A stretch of DNA of 64,000 bases from Hemerocallis citrina (lineage: Eukaryota; Streptophyta; Magnoliopsida; Asparagales; Asphodelaceae), in NCBI GenBank assembly GCA_017893485.1, contig CM030362.1:178684166-178748165 (forward strand). The letters run 5' to 3'. Position numbers and translations under genes: made by a program. The notes under the pieces were generated by a model. The model did no database searches, was not told the DNA's origin, and was given only the letters and a program-made list of their open reading frames with translations. Below are positions 10,155-21,595 of the stretch, piece by piece. How positions within the stretch are numbered: the first letter of the stretch is position 1; every line of letters starts with the position of its first letter.

Positions 10155-13114
10155 GCATCCCCCCCCTGCCTAGCCCGTCGAACGGAGCAGCCATCGTCGC
10201 ACCTCCCCCTCTCGACCGTCGCTCCGTCCCGATGCCTGTGCCGCCCACGCCGGCATCCCCCCTCCTCGGACTTCATCCTCCAACGCCGAACTCCACCACT
10301 AGCAACCTCTACCCCTCACCCCTATCCTGCACTTCTACCGCCGACGACCCCCATTTTTGCTGCCTACCGCCGCCCTACTGTCCGTGTGCCGCCATCGACT
10401 TATCTCCCCGCAAGCTTCTCTACTTGTTCATGCGTCGTCGTATTCGTGTTCGTCGCCCGGAATCCATTCCCGTTATTCTCTTTCGTCGGATTCATCATCT
10501 TCACCCAAGGCAAGTAACTTTTATATTATTTTTGTTCGTATACAAGTACAAATACCTGCATGTAGTCTTGCTATTATTTTTGTGTTCGTTCTCATGATGA
10601 TCTCTTGATAAATCTTGATCTCATTCATTTAATCCATTCGTAGTCTTGATCAATAAAGATCTAGAAAGTTTTTTTTGATCAATAAAGAAGTTGTCACATA
10701 CACACACTACATGAAAATAAATTAGATCTAGATTGTTTTTCTTGATGTGCATATATACTTGTTCGTGATCTATTGTATGTTGTGGATTTCGTTACATTAT
10801 TGATGTGCTAGATGTGTTATCTCATTGTAGACTTGTTATTACTCATGCCATGTTGATTTGAATATCTAATACATCATGTTTTACATCATGCCCTAATTTG
10901 GATCTATTGTAGATGAGTTGTTTGATAAAATGCATGAAGGAATTTTGTTTTTGCTGTTGCCCTGATTTGGTACAACAATTTAGAACATGTTACGGTCAGT
11001 AAAATAAATTATTTTGTGAACATGATTCGTAGGCCTCATTGTTTATTTTTCAGAACTTTTGACGGATCTCAGTTTCGATTTTGGATGTGTGAGTTATCGC
11101 CGTTTTACTGCAGCTGTGTCGTAGTTTTCAGATTCTGAATTTTAAGATCGTTACACGATCTATTATTGTAAAACTGATACAAAAAGTAAAATTTGGGCTT
11201 AATATTTTTCTGGGTATGTTTAGACATGAATTGGATCAACCCCTAATTTTTGTGGAATTGTTTAATGACTTTTATAATTATTTCATGCTTGTGAAACCAA
11301 TCAATATATTTCCAAACTACATGTTGTTCTGTAAAGAACTCTATTTTCAACCTAATTCCAGTCACTTTTGATTTAAACTTTGTGAATATGAAATATAGCC
11401 TGGTATGTCTATTTTACAAACCTTTTAACGGATTTGAATTCTGAGTTGTTATTTTGTGATTTATCACTGTTTTAGTACTACTGTGTCTGAAATTTCAGAT
11501 TCATAAATTTCCTGTATCATTCTGTTTTCTAATTAAATTGACTCTACTATCTATAATGGAATTTTATGAAATTCTATATGCAGATGCTAGACATGCTAGG
11601 GAACCTTCAATATTTTTTCTAGATTTATTTATGGTGTTTTTATACCTTTTTCATGCTTATAAATAAAACTTTGCAATTTCTGGCTGAACTTGAATTCTGT
11701 ATAAAATGCTGTTTTGAGCCCTGTTTCTATAGTTGTTATATGACTTGTATATATGTGCTGGATTCGACTGAGAGTCCAGTTTCTAGATTTCTTGATGGAT
11801 CCAGATTTTCATTCCTGTGGCAACGGGAATCTCAGATTTGGTGCAGCAATGTCTTGTTGTCCAAAATTAGAAGTTTCGTTGTCCTAATCAATTATGAGTT
11901 GTCTGCCACCTGTTCATGTCTTCTATCCAACTTGAGCTTGTCCCTTGTTTCTTGCCATATTTTTCTTGCCCTATTTGTGCACGTATATGCCTGCTTTGGT
12001 AATAATGATAAATAATCAAGCCGGGGTTAAGGGAAATATCTAGTAGAGGAAAATATAGAAATGTGTACTTGGAAGGGAGCTCATGTTTCCCACCTGTTAC
12101 ATGTTACATGTTTACATGATACATGATCCTGATTACCTATTTACCTGATTACCTGGCTACATAATTCCCTATAGGAAGGTGTACTCGGAAGGGGATCCGT
12201 AGGTCCAACCTGATACCTGATTACCTGTTATATAATTACATGAATACATGAAATATGATCATGTTTACCTGGTACAGGCCTTATACTATCCACTACGAAA
12301 TCCAAACGCAACTGATTTGAATGTAGCAACCATGTGGTAAAATTTGGGACACATGAAGTGCTGCCTAGATATGATTAAATACAAGACTTGAGAATACCTG
12401 ATCACTTGCACATTCCTGTTACATGTTTACCTGTACATGCTACCTGACACCTGTTACTTGTTTACTTGCTTGCATGCTACATGATACATGTTATATGTTA
12501 CCTGTACCCTGTTATTTAATCATGTCACTTAATTCTGTTCCTTGGTTCTAGAGTTAGTTGGTCTATTTTTCTGTCACATTTCTTCCATGTTTACTTCAGT
12601 ACTTGCTTCTTGTTGCTACTCTGCATTTTGTTTCTCTGTTTTTCGTACTTGTTGCGTGCACTACATGCGGCCCGTAACTTGCACTGACGGGCGGGTTGTT
12701 TCTTTTTCCCTTTTCCTACAAATTGTCAAATTTGTAGATTTCGGTGATCAGCTGCCCGAAGGAATGTGACCAAGTGTTCTAGGCTTGGCTAGAGTTCCTG
12801 CTTGAATTATTTTTCTTGTTTTTAATAAATTGTATTTACTGCTACTTGGTTCTTGTATTGGGCATTTTGTCCCGAAACTTATGACTTGTTTCCAGATCTG
12901 GTTTATTTGAGATTAAGTATTCTTGTTTTCAAGTAATTTTGTTGGTTATGTTAATTTATTCATGCATGTTGCGTTGATTATTTCCTGTTTATTTATTGTT
13001 TATCCCTGTGTATTGTTGTAAAGATCCTTATAGCTCATGAATGGTGAAAACCATTCGCTGGACTTTGTCGTGTATCTGTATTTCGTATTCCTTTTTGGGA
13101 AGCGGAGCATGACA
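9575..13114 (+). repeat. Element A 5' LTR (3.54 kb)
   Basis: It starts TGTAACCCCTATTTTTTC and ends ...AGCGGAGCATGACA, followed by the PBS. It aligns along its length with D (30069-33675), for example the aagccgggg blocks at 12019 and 32632 and cattcgctggactttgtcg at 13054. Inside are a CT microsatellite (10112-10151), three degenerate copies of a roughly 367-bp repeat (anchors at 11062, 11428, 11795), and a tract of tacatg/tacctg words at 12090-12500. The GC-rich region 10150-10500 gives overlapping frames but no recognisable protein. Confidence 0.9.
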
Positions 13115-13124
13115 GGGTTTTAAG

Positions 13125-13138
13125 TGTTATCAGAGCCC
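13125..13138 (+). other. Element A primer-binding site
   Basis: TGTTATCAGAGCCC lies 10 bases after the LTR end. It differs by one base from the TGGTATCAGAGC initiator-Met complement at the same relative place in element C. Confidence 0.75.
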
Positions 13139-13287
13139 AGGCTTGGCTAATGTATTAGTTTTCCTAATATATTAGAAAGGTTTGGCTCAATCAGGATTGG
13201 CTCAACAGTAAACAGACCATGCAGTAACATGAACAAATGATAATCAACTTGATCTAGATGCTAATTGTTTTTGGGTTTGTGCAAACC

Positions 13288-14500
13288 ATGGTTCGCAGAG
13301 GTCCCTCCACTTCCTCTCCTCAAGAGGAACAACCTAGGACTAGAGGCTGTTACGCATGTGTTGGAGCAGCTAGTTCACATGTAGCAGAATCACAGTGATC
13401 TTGTAATGGCCGCATTGGAAGCTGCCCGGAACCTAACTCCCATTGTGCCCACTAGGAGGCTCTTCCTCCTCGTCCAGGTTCAGTTGCAGACTTCATGAGA
13501 TTGCACCCTGACAAATTCTCCGGCACTGAGACGCCGCTTGAGGCCGAACAATGGTTCATCATGATGGAGCAGCTGCTATTGGCAGCGAGAGTTTCTGACA
13601 CTGATCGTGTGGATGTGGTGAGCATCCAGTTGGTGGACCTCGCCCACATATCGTGGAGGGCTGAGTCCGAGCGGCTCAAGCGGCTCGTTGCTTGGACCAC
13701 ATTCACCAGGAGCTTCTTAGAGAAGTTCTTCCCTAACATCACTCGGGTTGAGATGGAGCAGCAATTTCTTGCCCTAAAGCAGGTTGGTCAGTGTGCACTG
13801 TGTTTTGGAACTTTGTTACATATTGTTCATGTGATGCTGTAACATGAGACTCTCTTGACACAGGGTGATAGATCAGTGGACGAGTACGCGACAAAATTCA
13901 CAAGGCTTAGCCGCTTCGCAGCCACCTTAGTGGCAAACGAAGAGGATAAAGCCCGGAGATTTCTATTGGGGCTTGATTGAGATATTCAGATGCATTTTGC
14001 TGCCCTTCGCCTTCGTACCTATGTTGAGGCTCTTGAGGCAGCCCGAGCCCAGGAGCTGGCTCGCAATAGGTTGGCTTCTTCCCAGCGGACTATTCAGCAC
14101 TCCGGTGTAGTTGTTAGGCCTTCCGATGGGCTGATTCGGATGCCAGTCCTGGCCCATCCTGTCAGGGCGGCTCCCTACTCTTCTGCTGCTCCTAGAGGAG
14201 TTAGTTTTTGCGACTTCTACCAACTAACTGGGCATGAGCACAGGAACTGTAGGTGAGCCAACTGCCGATGTTTCAGTTGTGGCATTGGCAACCACTCAGT
14301 GCAAGATCGCCTGCAGAGGAGATTGGATCTACCAGCTCGGGGTCTCGTTCAGCCTGGAAGCACCAGTTCGTGGTCCGGTCAGGCCACCGCTTCCCCCTCA
14401 GCATCAGATTGTCGGTCAAAGGACCGCTGCTCCCAGGAGAGGTCAGCCTTACAACCTGACAGCTGAAGAAGCTGAGACGGCAGAAGGAGTCATTGCAGGT
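13288..14500 (+). pseudogene. Element A gag, with intron and two zinc knuckles
   Basis: The start is ATG at 13288 (MVRRGPSTSS), shortly after the PBS. The frame breaks within 40 codons and twice more. The gag core is clear at 13490-13782: DFMRLHPDKFSGTETPLEAE, then WFIMMEQLL, and FLEKFFPN through QQFLALKQ. It continues after an 81-bp intron as GDRSVDEYATKFTRLSRFA. A stop replaces a codon at about 13978. Near 14207-14310 are two knuckles, CDFYQLTGHEHRNC (second Cys lost) and CFSCGIGNHSVQDR (last Cys lost), with an in-frame TGA between them. The role would be the particle core and RNA binding. Confidence 0.82.
13783..13863 (+). other. Intron-like insertion in gag of element A
   Basis: Conserved gag homology passes from LALKQ to GDRSVDEY across 81 bp that begins GTTGG after CAG and ends TTGACACAG before GG. 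The insert is T-rich, has stops in frame, and its removal joins the two parts in phase 0. These are the features of a spliceosomal intron. No direct repeats suggest a transposon. Confidence 0.7.
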
Positions 14501-15070
14501 ATTTTGCATTTTATTGTTTTATTATTTCCTTTGCTTCTTTCATTTGTCTTGCACTGTTCATTCATGTTATCTTTTCTGCATTATTAATCCTTACTCCTTA
14601 ATCGTCATTCTTCTTCCCTTGACGTTGACTCTATCTTAAGTACTATCCTAGTTCGTTCTTTTCCTGCTTATGTCCACTTTGATTTTGGGGCGACCCATTC
14701 CTTCATCTCTTCCCGCTTCGTGGATCGACATCAGTTGGAGTGCAGTGTCATGCCAGTGGCTTGGAACATTACTACAGGTGGCGGTGTTGTCGTCTATTCC
14801 CAGGAGTGCAAGAAGAGTTCCGTGGTTATTGGTGGTGCAGATTTCAAGGTTGACCTAATCGTAATTGGAAATTTTGGATTTGACGTCATTCTCGATATGG
14901 ATTGGTTGGGTGAGTCCCATGCTGTTACAGATTGCCGAGTCAAAGAAAGTCGTATTCAGAATCCTAGGTTGTGCAGAGTTTGAGTTCCATGCTGGGGAGA
15001 CACCCCTTGGCCGAGCTAAGACTGTAGTTGATTAGGAGACTTGTGATATGGAGTTGCAAACAGGCTGTGA
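14501..15070 (+). pseudogene. Element A aspartic protease region
   Basis: After the gag tail (EEAETAEGVIAG at about 14500), about 140 bp are T-rich and non-homologous. Protease homology resumes at about 14668: HFDFGATHSFISSRFVD, where the catalytic triad is DFG instead of D[ST]G, then VYSQECKKSSVVIGGADF and FDVILDMDWLGESHAVTDC. The family's catalytic Ser/Thr is thus replaced by Phe. The frame is lost by about 14960, and element B begins at 15076 within the segment that leads to RT. Confidence 0.78.
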
Positions 15071-17522
15071 GGCTGTGTAACACCCCGAATTCCAAATAAG
15101 TCTAAATTCGAAGTTTCACAGGATCTTTACACTTCACTTTGTACAATTTTACAAGAAATTTAAAACTTTTATTACAACCAAGTCTTTTACATTAACATGC
15201 AGCGGAAAGTAAGTAAAATACAACAATGATAAATGTACAACTGTAACAACTTTAACATTTAAGTAATCATCAACATCAAATTCATCTTTGTATCTTCTTG
15301 TAAATTTCAAGTCCTGCATATGAAAATGTGGACATGTCAATTGCTTACAACCAACACAATATTATACACGGCCATCCTTGCTATGCCAAAAATATACGAT
15401 TTTTTAATACTTTAACAAACACAAATTTGATCACAAACAAAGCTAAAGAGGGACTATCCTGTTGATGTCGTGTGTGCTTGTGCACGTAACCTTAATGCAG
15501 TTATTTATATTTCATGACACAAATGCACACTTGTTAGAACTTATGCATCCCATTCTACATAAATCCGAGGGCAAGCCCTTAACCGTTCTTCATCTTTTAG
15601 GGTTGAATCCCTCATTATGAGTCAAAGTACTACGGTAACTACGGTAAGTATCTGAGGTGTTCTATGAGTTACGAGCCCATGTCCAGACAGCCTGGAGGGA
15701 AATCCCATGTCATGACAAGACACATCATGTAGACAACTTGTGGACAATTTGCCTTCGTCATGGGACAATGGCACTACGTAGTCACCAAGCACCCCACAAG
15801 CATCGCCATGGTCCTAATAATTTCGGAGATGTATTCACGTCATGACATGATGCATCATTGTAACACCTCGAATTTGTGAAATACCGAAAATATTTGTTTT
15901 TATATATTTCGGACAGCTGAAAACTGTTTTTAGGATATTTTGTTTAAATATTGGTACTGGTATGGATATTTGTGGTAGATTGATATTATTGATATATTGG
16001 AGCTACGAGTTGAAATTTTATGGGAATAGATATTTTTTATTTTATTTTATAATTTTGAAGGATTATTACGAGGTAGTTTTAATGTATTTTGTATTGTTTA
16101 TGATATTAAAGTAGAGATTTGGGACTTATTTGAAATATATTGGGATTTGGGGACTTATATGTAATTTTCCCTTACACTATTATTTATTTATTTATTCTTT
16201 TAATAAACCCCCCCCCCATTCTTCTTCCTCCTCCCTTCTTTTCTTTTTTTTCTTCCGATCGCACGTATACAGCCGAACCGATCGGTCGGCATTCTCCCCC
16301 TCCCAAATCCGATCTGTTTTTCGATTGTTTTCAAATTAATTCGGGGGGATAGCTAGGTGGAGGGTGCTCTGGCTCGTGGCGGAGTCCGTTTTTCGAAAGG
16401 ATTTCGAAAAGGTAAACCCTAGATTTTAATTTTGTATAAAAATTAGTGTGGTAACTTTATTTTGAGTAAGAGTATTATGGTAGGGAGATTAGAAGATGTT
16501 AAGAAGGGTAGAGACGAGAAATTAGCAATTTCTTAGAGATTTTGCAAGTTGCTAAAAATTAGGGATTTGGGTTTGCAAATGAGAATTTTATATATATAAA
16601 TTATCTTCCGCATGGTAGTAGAAATTGTAGTTTAGCCATTAGAATAAATTGGGAATGGTTCTAGTAATTGTTTGGGGAATAAAAATCCCTTAGACATTAG
16701 ATTATTACGTGCATCGCATGTGTATCCCAGACGTCCAATAAAACATCTGTGTAATAGTAAGATAATTAGTATTATTGTTTTCCCGTGACTGGTTTGAATG
16801 ATTTGAGCCTTAATTGCTTTGAAACTTGATAATAGGAAATGTTAACAGCTTCATGTGCGGGATGAAGAAGAGATGCTTTCGAGTCTTCCCGGGCTGTTAG
16901 GTGAGTATGAAGGTATTTATGTATTTGTTATTTTAAGAAAATTTTAGTATAATCTGAATGATTGATATGAATCCCGGAATAAGGTTTATGTGTAAAGGGA
17001 AATTAGTGTTCGGTGTTGGTATGCGATATGACGATTAAATACTCGTCTTGTGTATTGATATAAATTTATAGAGGATGGATTAGTTATATATATGTGGGGA
17101 TGAGTTATATGTATATAAGAATGTCGGTATATGGTGGATTGATGTGATTTTAAATATTTAGGGTGATGGTAATGTATTGTGTATATATATCTATGTGTAT
17201 ATGGTGTTGTGATGTGTTAATCTACTGGGCGTATGCAAACGTGTGGGAATGAGATAATAAATAGTATGGTATATTCACGATGTGTGAGGTAATGATCAAA
17301 TAAATAATACAGTACCATTGTGATGTGCAATATTATGATCTGATGATTTTATATATTAATTACAGTGATATTTTCTTTGTGTGATGCATTGAAAGGGTAA
17401 GTGAGATGGTGATCATTGGTTATGCGAATAAGTTAAATCAAAGAGGAGATGCTATGATGATAAAGGGTGATGTTAATATGAAAAGAAAATGTTAATAGCA
17501 ATAATTTCGGTTGACTTGAGTT

Positions 17523-18222
17523 GATACCCCAGGATGGACCTGGGAGAGTAGATACCTCCGCATAGACCGGAGAGAGATATGATACCTCAGGATAGACCTG
17601 AGAGAGAGATGATACCCCCAGGGTAGGCCTGGGAGAGTAGATACCTCCGCATAGACCGGAGAGAGATATGATACCTCAGGGTAGACTTGAGAGAGAGATG
17701 ATACCCCAGGGTAGGCCTGGGAGAGTAGATACCTCTGCATAGACCGGAGAGAGATATGATACCTCAGGGTAGACCAGAGAGAGAGAGAGGATACCCCAGG
17801 GTAGGCCTGGGAGAGTAGATACCTCCGCATAGACCGGAGAGAGATATGATACCCCAGGGTAGGCCTGGGAGAGTAGATACCTCCGCATAGACCGGAGAGA
17901 GATATGATACCTCAGGGTAGACCTGAGAGAGAGATGATACCCCAGGGTAGGCCTAGAAGAGTAGATACCTCCGCATAGACCGGAGAGAGATATGATACCT
18001 CAGGGTAGACCAGAGAGGGAGAAGATACTCCAGGGTAGGCCTGAGAGAGTAGATACCTCCGTATTGACCGGAGAGAGAGATGATACCTCAAGGTAGACCT
18101 GAGAGAGAGTTGATACCCCAGGATAGACCTGAGAGAGCAGATATCTCCGGATAGACGGGAGATAGAGTTGATACCTCAGGGTAGACCTGAGAGAGAATTG
18201 ATACTCCATGCTAGACCTGGGA
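17523..18222 (+). repeat. Hairpin array in C 5' LTR (28-30 bp units, 88-bp higher-order repeat)
   Basis: The units read GATAC, left arm, a loop like RTAGA, right arm, then AGAG. Three types alternate: CCCAGG/CCTGGG, CTCCG/CGGAG and CTCAGG/CCTGAG. Starts of the CTCCG type are at 17551, 17640, 17728, 17818, 17876 and 17964, mostly 88-90 bp apart, so the triplet is the higher-order unit and one triplet is incomplete. The arms differ between types while complementarity is kept. About 24 hairpins. The minus-strand open frames across the array are by-products of its composition. Confidence 0.93.
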
Positions 18223-18473
18223 TAAAATGAATATGATATGAAATGTGAATGAGAAAGAGAAGAAAGTAATTGGTGTAAGATGAAATGAAGTAGTGAAGTA
18301 AGTGTATGGGTCGAAATGAATAAGTAATTACGAGATGAGATTTAGAAATTACGAAAAGTGTATTAATATGGATTAAATGAAGAAAATGTGTTGTGATAAT
18401 GAATACTGGAAGTAGAAAGAATGCATTATGTATCTTATAAATGAAAGTGAAATACAGGAGGATTTGAGTTGAT

Positions 18474-18765
18474 ACACCTTGGAATTGTGTCGAGGTACTA
18501 CCCGCCCGCTATTTCTGTGGAAATAGTGGGAACTACCTGCCTTGACATAATTGCAGGGTGAGTGACATGATATCGGTGATGAATAATGGAAATGAAGAAT
18601 AAAGTAAGTGAAGATGAATAGTGATTTCAGTGAATTAATAACCAAGCTATTAGCTTGAGATGTGATGTGACATTACCCAAACTATGTTTGGGGCGTGGTG
18701 ATTATTACCCAAGCTATCGGCTTTGGGGTGTGATATGTTATTGCCCAAACTATATTTGGGGATAT
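18474..18765 (+). repeat. Second set of inverted repeats in C LTR
   Basis: At 18474-18553 GGAATTGTGTC pairs imperfectly with GACATAATT at the far end; nested within is CTATTTC-tgtg-GAAATAG. At 18640-18765 follow CAAGCTATTAGCTTG, CCCAAACTATGTTTGGG, CCCAAGC/GCTTTGGG and CCCAAACTATATTTGGG. The same set recurs at 24212-24505 in the 3' LTR and in variant form, partly doubled, in C2 (52993-53075, 53165-53232, 53472-53560, 53655-53795). Confidence 0.85.
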
Positions 18766-20260
18766 GGAGTATTAATTGATGTAAATGAAAGTGAAATCAA
18801 TGATAACTTGAGTTATAAGTGAAGATGAAAGTAAGTTAGTCATCAATTAGCTTGAATAATAGCTAAATGATATAACGGGATGAGAATGAGTTATAAAACA
18901 TATTTTTGATGTGATAAGAATGAGTATTTAATAAGTGATATGTTCATGATGTGATGAAATGTGAGTAAATTGCAATGGGCAATGAAGTGTTATATTTTTG
19001 TCATAAGACATGAATTAATGTGGTATTATGAGGATATATGCATACGTGATGATATGGGTTATAAGAAATAAATGAACGCGGTGTTATGAAATATGAAATT
19101 GAGAAAGAAAGGGTTTATGAATGAAAATGAGTATTAAAGAATATGAGTCGTGAGTTCGTAGATGTAAATGAATGGTAAATGAAGTGCGTAGTTATAAAAG
19201 TATGAAGAAAAGAGATAGGGACCTTATGTGAGTATTTATGAAAATAAAGAAACGATGAGGTGGTGGAAATTATGAAATGATGAGTATTTGTGTTGGAGAA
19301 TTCAAAATGAAAAGTAATAGAATGTGGATTAATGTGTTGCTTTGTGATTGAGTATAAAGTGAATGAGTTGTGTATATATGTATTTATATATATGCAGTCA
19401 TATATTAATATGATGCATTTAGCGAAGGGAATGGAGTTATGGATATATAGATGTAGACGGATGCAGACTTGTCGAGTACTTGATACTAAGGTGCATTCTT
19501 GATGCTTTAATGTCCAGATTCGAGTTGAATCTTCTTACCTTGGTATTTGTAAGTTTAATTTATTTTCTTGATATAGTTTGATTTATTTATTAGATTAGTG
19601 AATTATACTCAAACCAGAAATGGTTAACCCCTTAGTGTTTGGGGGGTTAGGGGAGTCCGAGGACTACCCTAGGCACTACTGTTACAGGTCCTCAGCAGTG
19701 CAGAGGTGAGGGATAGATTGGATGGTGCCAAGCTTTTCTTTTTTTTAAATTTTCTATTTAAGTTATTATGTTAAGTGATAAATTTATGATTTAAATTGTA
19801 TTATGGATGTATAAGTATGTAAATGATGAAGATGAGTATAGTGTGGAGTAGTATGGTATGTTTGTGACCCGTACCTATCTCGTTGTGGAGTACCGGGCTC
19901 TGTGGTAGGTTTTACAAAGATTTTTCTAAATTTTTACCTCGTTTTTCATAGAAATTTATAGTTTTTATTTGATATTTGATAATCCGTAATGAGTTTGGCC
20001 CCTAGAGCATTATATTATATTGCCTGTATTTTTCTGCTCATTTTGGCCTGGGGAGCCCGTGAAATGATTGTATGTGTTGTGAGCTACGGAATTTTGAGCA
20101 GAATTCCGTAAGCTATCTGTGTTTCTGGACAAAATTTACAGGGGAAACTCTGCCGAAATTTTTCTTGAAATATAACTTTCTTAGTTTAAGTTTAAAGTGA
20201 TGTAGAAATTGAAATAATTGAATTTGGTGTCAGAAAAAAAAAATTTGGGGTGTTACAGTT

Positions 20261-20272
20261 TGGTATCAGAGC
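20261..20272 (+). other. Element C primer-binding site
   Basis: TGGTATCAGAGC begins three bases after the LTR end at 20257, a perfect initiator-Met tRNA complement. The position confirms the LTR boundary and plus orientation. Confidence 0.93.
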
Positions 20273-20858
20273 CTAGGTTAACTAGGAATGTTATACCCCT
20301 TTCTAGTGATCTTGACTTGTGAGTATGGGTTTCATCGTGCTAAGTAGAGAAGGTGATGTTTGTGTGAAGTTTGTTTTATGCTTTGATAGCATTTTGCTAA
20401 GTATGGATTTAGCTATTGAGTGAAGTGATCCCTATTATTTTTATCTGACTTTGTGTCAGTGATATCTTTTATAAGTCCATGTATATGATCTGCTTTATGG
20501 CACTTTATTGTCCTTTTTAGAATCCCTAGTGAGAATTGTGTGCTATTGGAGTGTTTTATTATATTGATTGTTGTGTGCCATGGAGGGCTATTCCCTGGAG
20601 ATCCTGCATGTGTTCTATAGACCGGAGGGTGATGCGTGACAAGTGATGTCATTGGAAACTGGGGTGATGAGTTGGTTGTGGAGGCCTTATGCATAGTTGA
20701 GGTATGATGCATGAATGATTCGGGTGAGAAGGCCCGATGAGACTCGGTTTCTAATTGTATGAAATGTCTTAGACGATGTGAGTATGTCTGTTGGGTTCGG
20801 TGGTAAAACCCAAGGGGAAGATTAAGGAGGTGGTTGGTAACATACTGATATAAGAGAG

Positions 20859-20924
20859 GATGGTTCCCTGAGATTGAGTATCGATTATCGGGAATTGAAT
20901 AAGGTGACCATTAAGAATAAGGTG
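20859..20924 (+). pseudogene. Reverse transcriptase remnant in element C
   Basis: A single clean block translates DGSLRLSIDYRELNKVTIKN, the RT region that in Ty3/gypsy reads [16 protein letters not shown]. About 22 residues are recognisable. The preceding and following bases do not align with RT, so the palm domain with its catalytic aspartates is absent. The internal region of C was therefore derived from a once-coding chromovirus by deletion. Confidence 0.85.
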
Positions 20925-21268
20925 ACAGATGTCTGAAGTAGAAGAAGAATATTGGCAATTATGACGTCCCAGAAGTGGACAGTACTAGAATTAGTTAGTC
21001 AATTTGGATTTTTCCTCGACCACAGAGAGTGACATGACCTTGTAGGTAGGCAGTTTATTAGTACAGTTGTCTATTCTACAGCTGATCAGTCGAGCTTGGA
21101 TTTGAAATTTATGCTTATTACTGAGGATGCATGATCTAATTTTGGATTAGATTAATGAATGTCCTACCGATTGGTCAGTAGGGCAGTGAAGGAGGTTCTT
21201 GTTATCGTCGTAGATTTGGTATTTTTGATGTGGATGGCTTATGGTAGGGTGAGATGGAGATTGTTTAG

Positions 21269-21595
21269 TTTATTAAGTATGTTGGTTATCCCGGTGACAC
21301 GAAGAGATATCGAGAGTTTAGAAAGACTTTTAAGTAGCCTGGAACGAAGAAGGATGTCAGTTATTTGGCAAGAATGGATAAGCCTCTTTTGAGGTGTGTA
21401 GTCGACAAAAGAATTATGCAGATTAGCGGTGACCAAGACTTCAAGTTGCTCAGTTGCTGAAAGTTCAGTGGTGCGGTATAGTAATTACTATAATTGGGAG
21501 TTTGGGAGATGGTGAGGAGAAAGTGTCCAGGATTGTTTGGACAGTTTTCTTAACCCCTATAGCTCGAGGACGAGCTACTTTTGAGGTGTGTAGAA
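21269..21595 (+). pseudogene. Integrase zinc-finger remnant and polyprotein tail in element C
   Basis: At about 21278-21372 the translation KYVGYPGDTKRYREFRKTFK, stop, PGTKKDVSYLAR matches the zinc-binding region just ahead of the integrase core (family pattern H-P-G-x-T-K-x-Y-x-x-L through W-P-G-M-K). The His is Tyr and a stop replaces the Trp pair. The core D,D35E is missing. At 21560-21590, AGCTCGAGGACGAGCTACTT is the usual end of chromovirus pol before the polypurine tract; the tract itself is weak here (gaggtgtgtagaa). Confidence 0.75.

Larger units (their letters stand above)
15859..20257 (+). repeat. Element C 5' LTR
   Basis: In order: an AT-rich start, a C-run and CT-rich tract (16206-16260), possible splice donors after gaaaag at 16412 and ttag at 16901, the hairpin array (17523-18222), a long inverted repeat (18474-18553), CCCAAAC-type hairpins (18640-18765), and a conserved GC-rich island at 19620-19720 with acceptor-like ttacag and gtgcag. 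It ends tttggggtgttaca and the PBS follows. Repeated as-is at 21596-25995. Confidence 0.93.

Noticed and set aside
10074..10608. Three overlapping Pro/Ser/Arg-rich frames in the A LTR, and similar ones at 30701-31134 in D
   Set aside because: Overlapping frames in GC-rich LTR sequence, one built on a CT microsatellite; no conserved peptide between the A and D copies.
17492..18209. Minus-strand open frames giving repeated peptides (LPGLPWG, SLRSTLRYH) in the C hairpin array, also at 23231-23955 and 52036-52629
   Set aside because: They follow from the repeated units without stops in several frames, change with indels between copies, lack any start context and have no known domain.
17523..18222. 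CRISPR-like array (28-30 bp partly palindromic repeats)
   Set aside because: There are no unique spacers; units abut directly, three types alternate, and the array lies within a plant LTR.
20413..20712. 99-residue minus-strand frame in the internal part of C
   Set aside because: Opposite to element orientation, no domain, and composition typical of chance frames in AT-rich debris.
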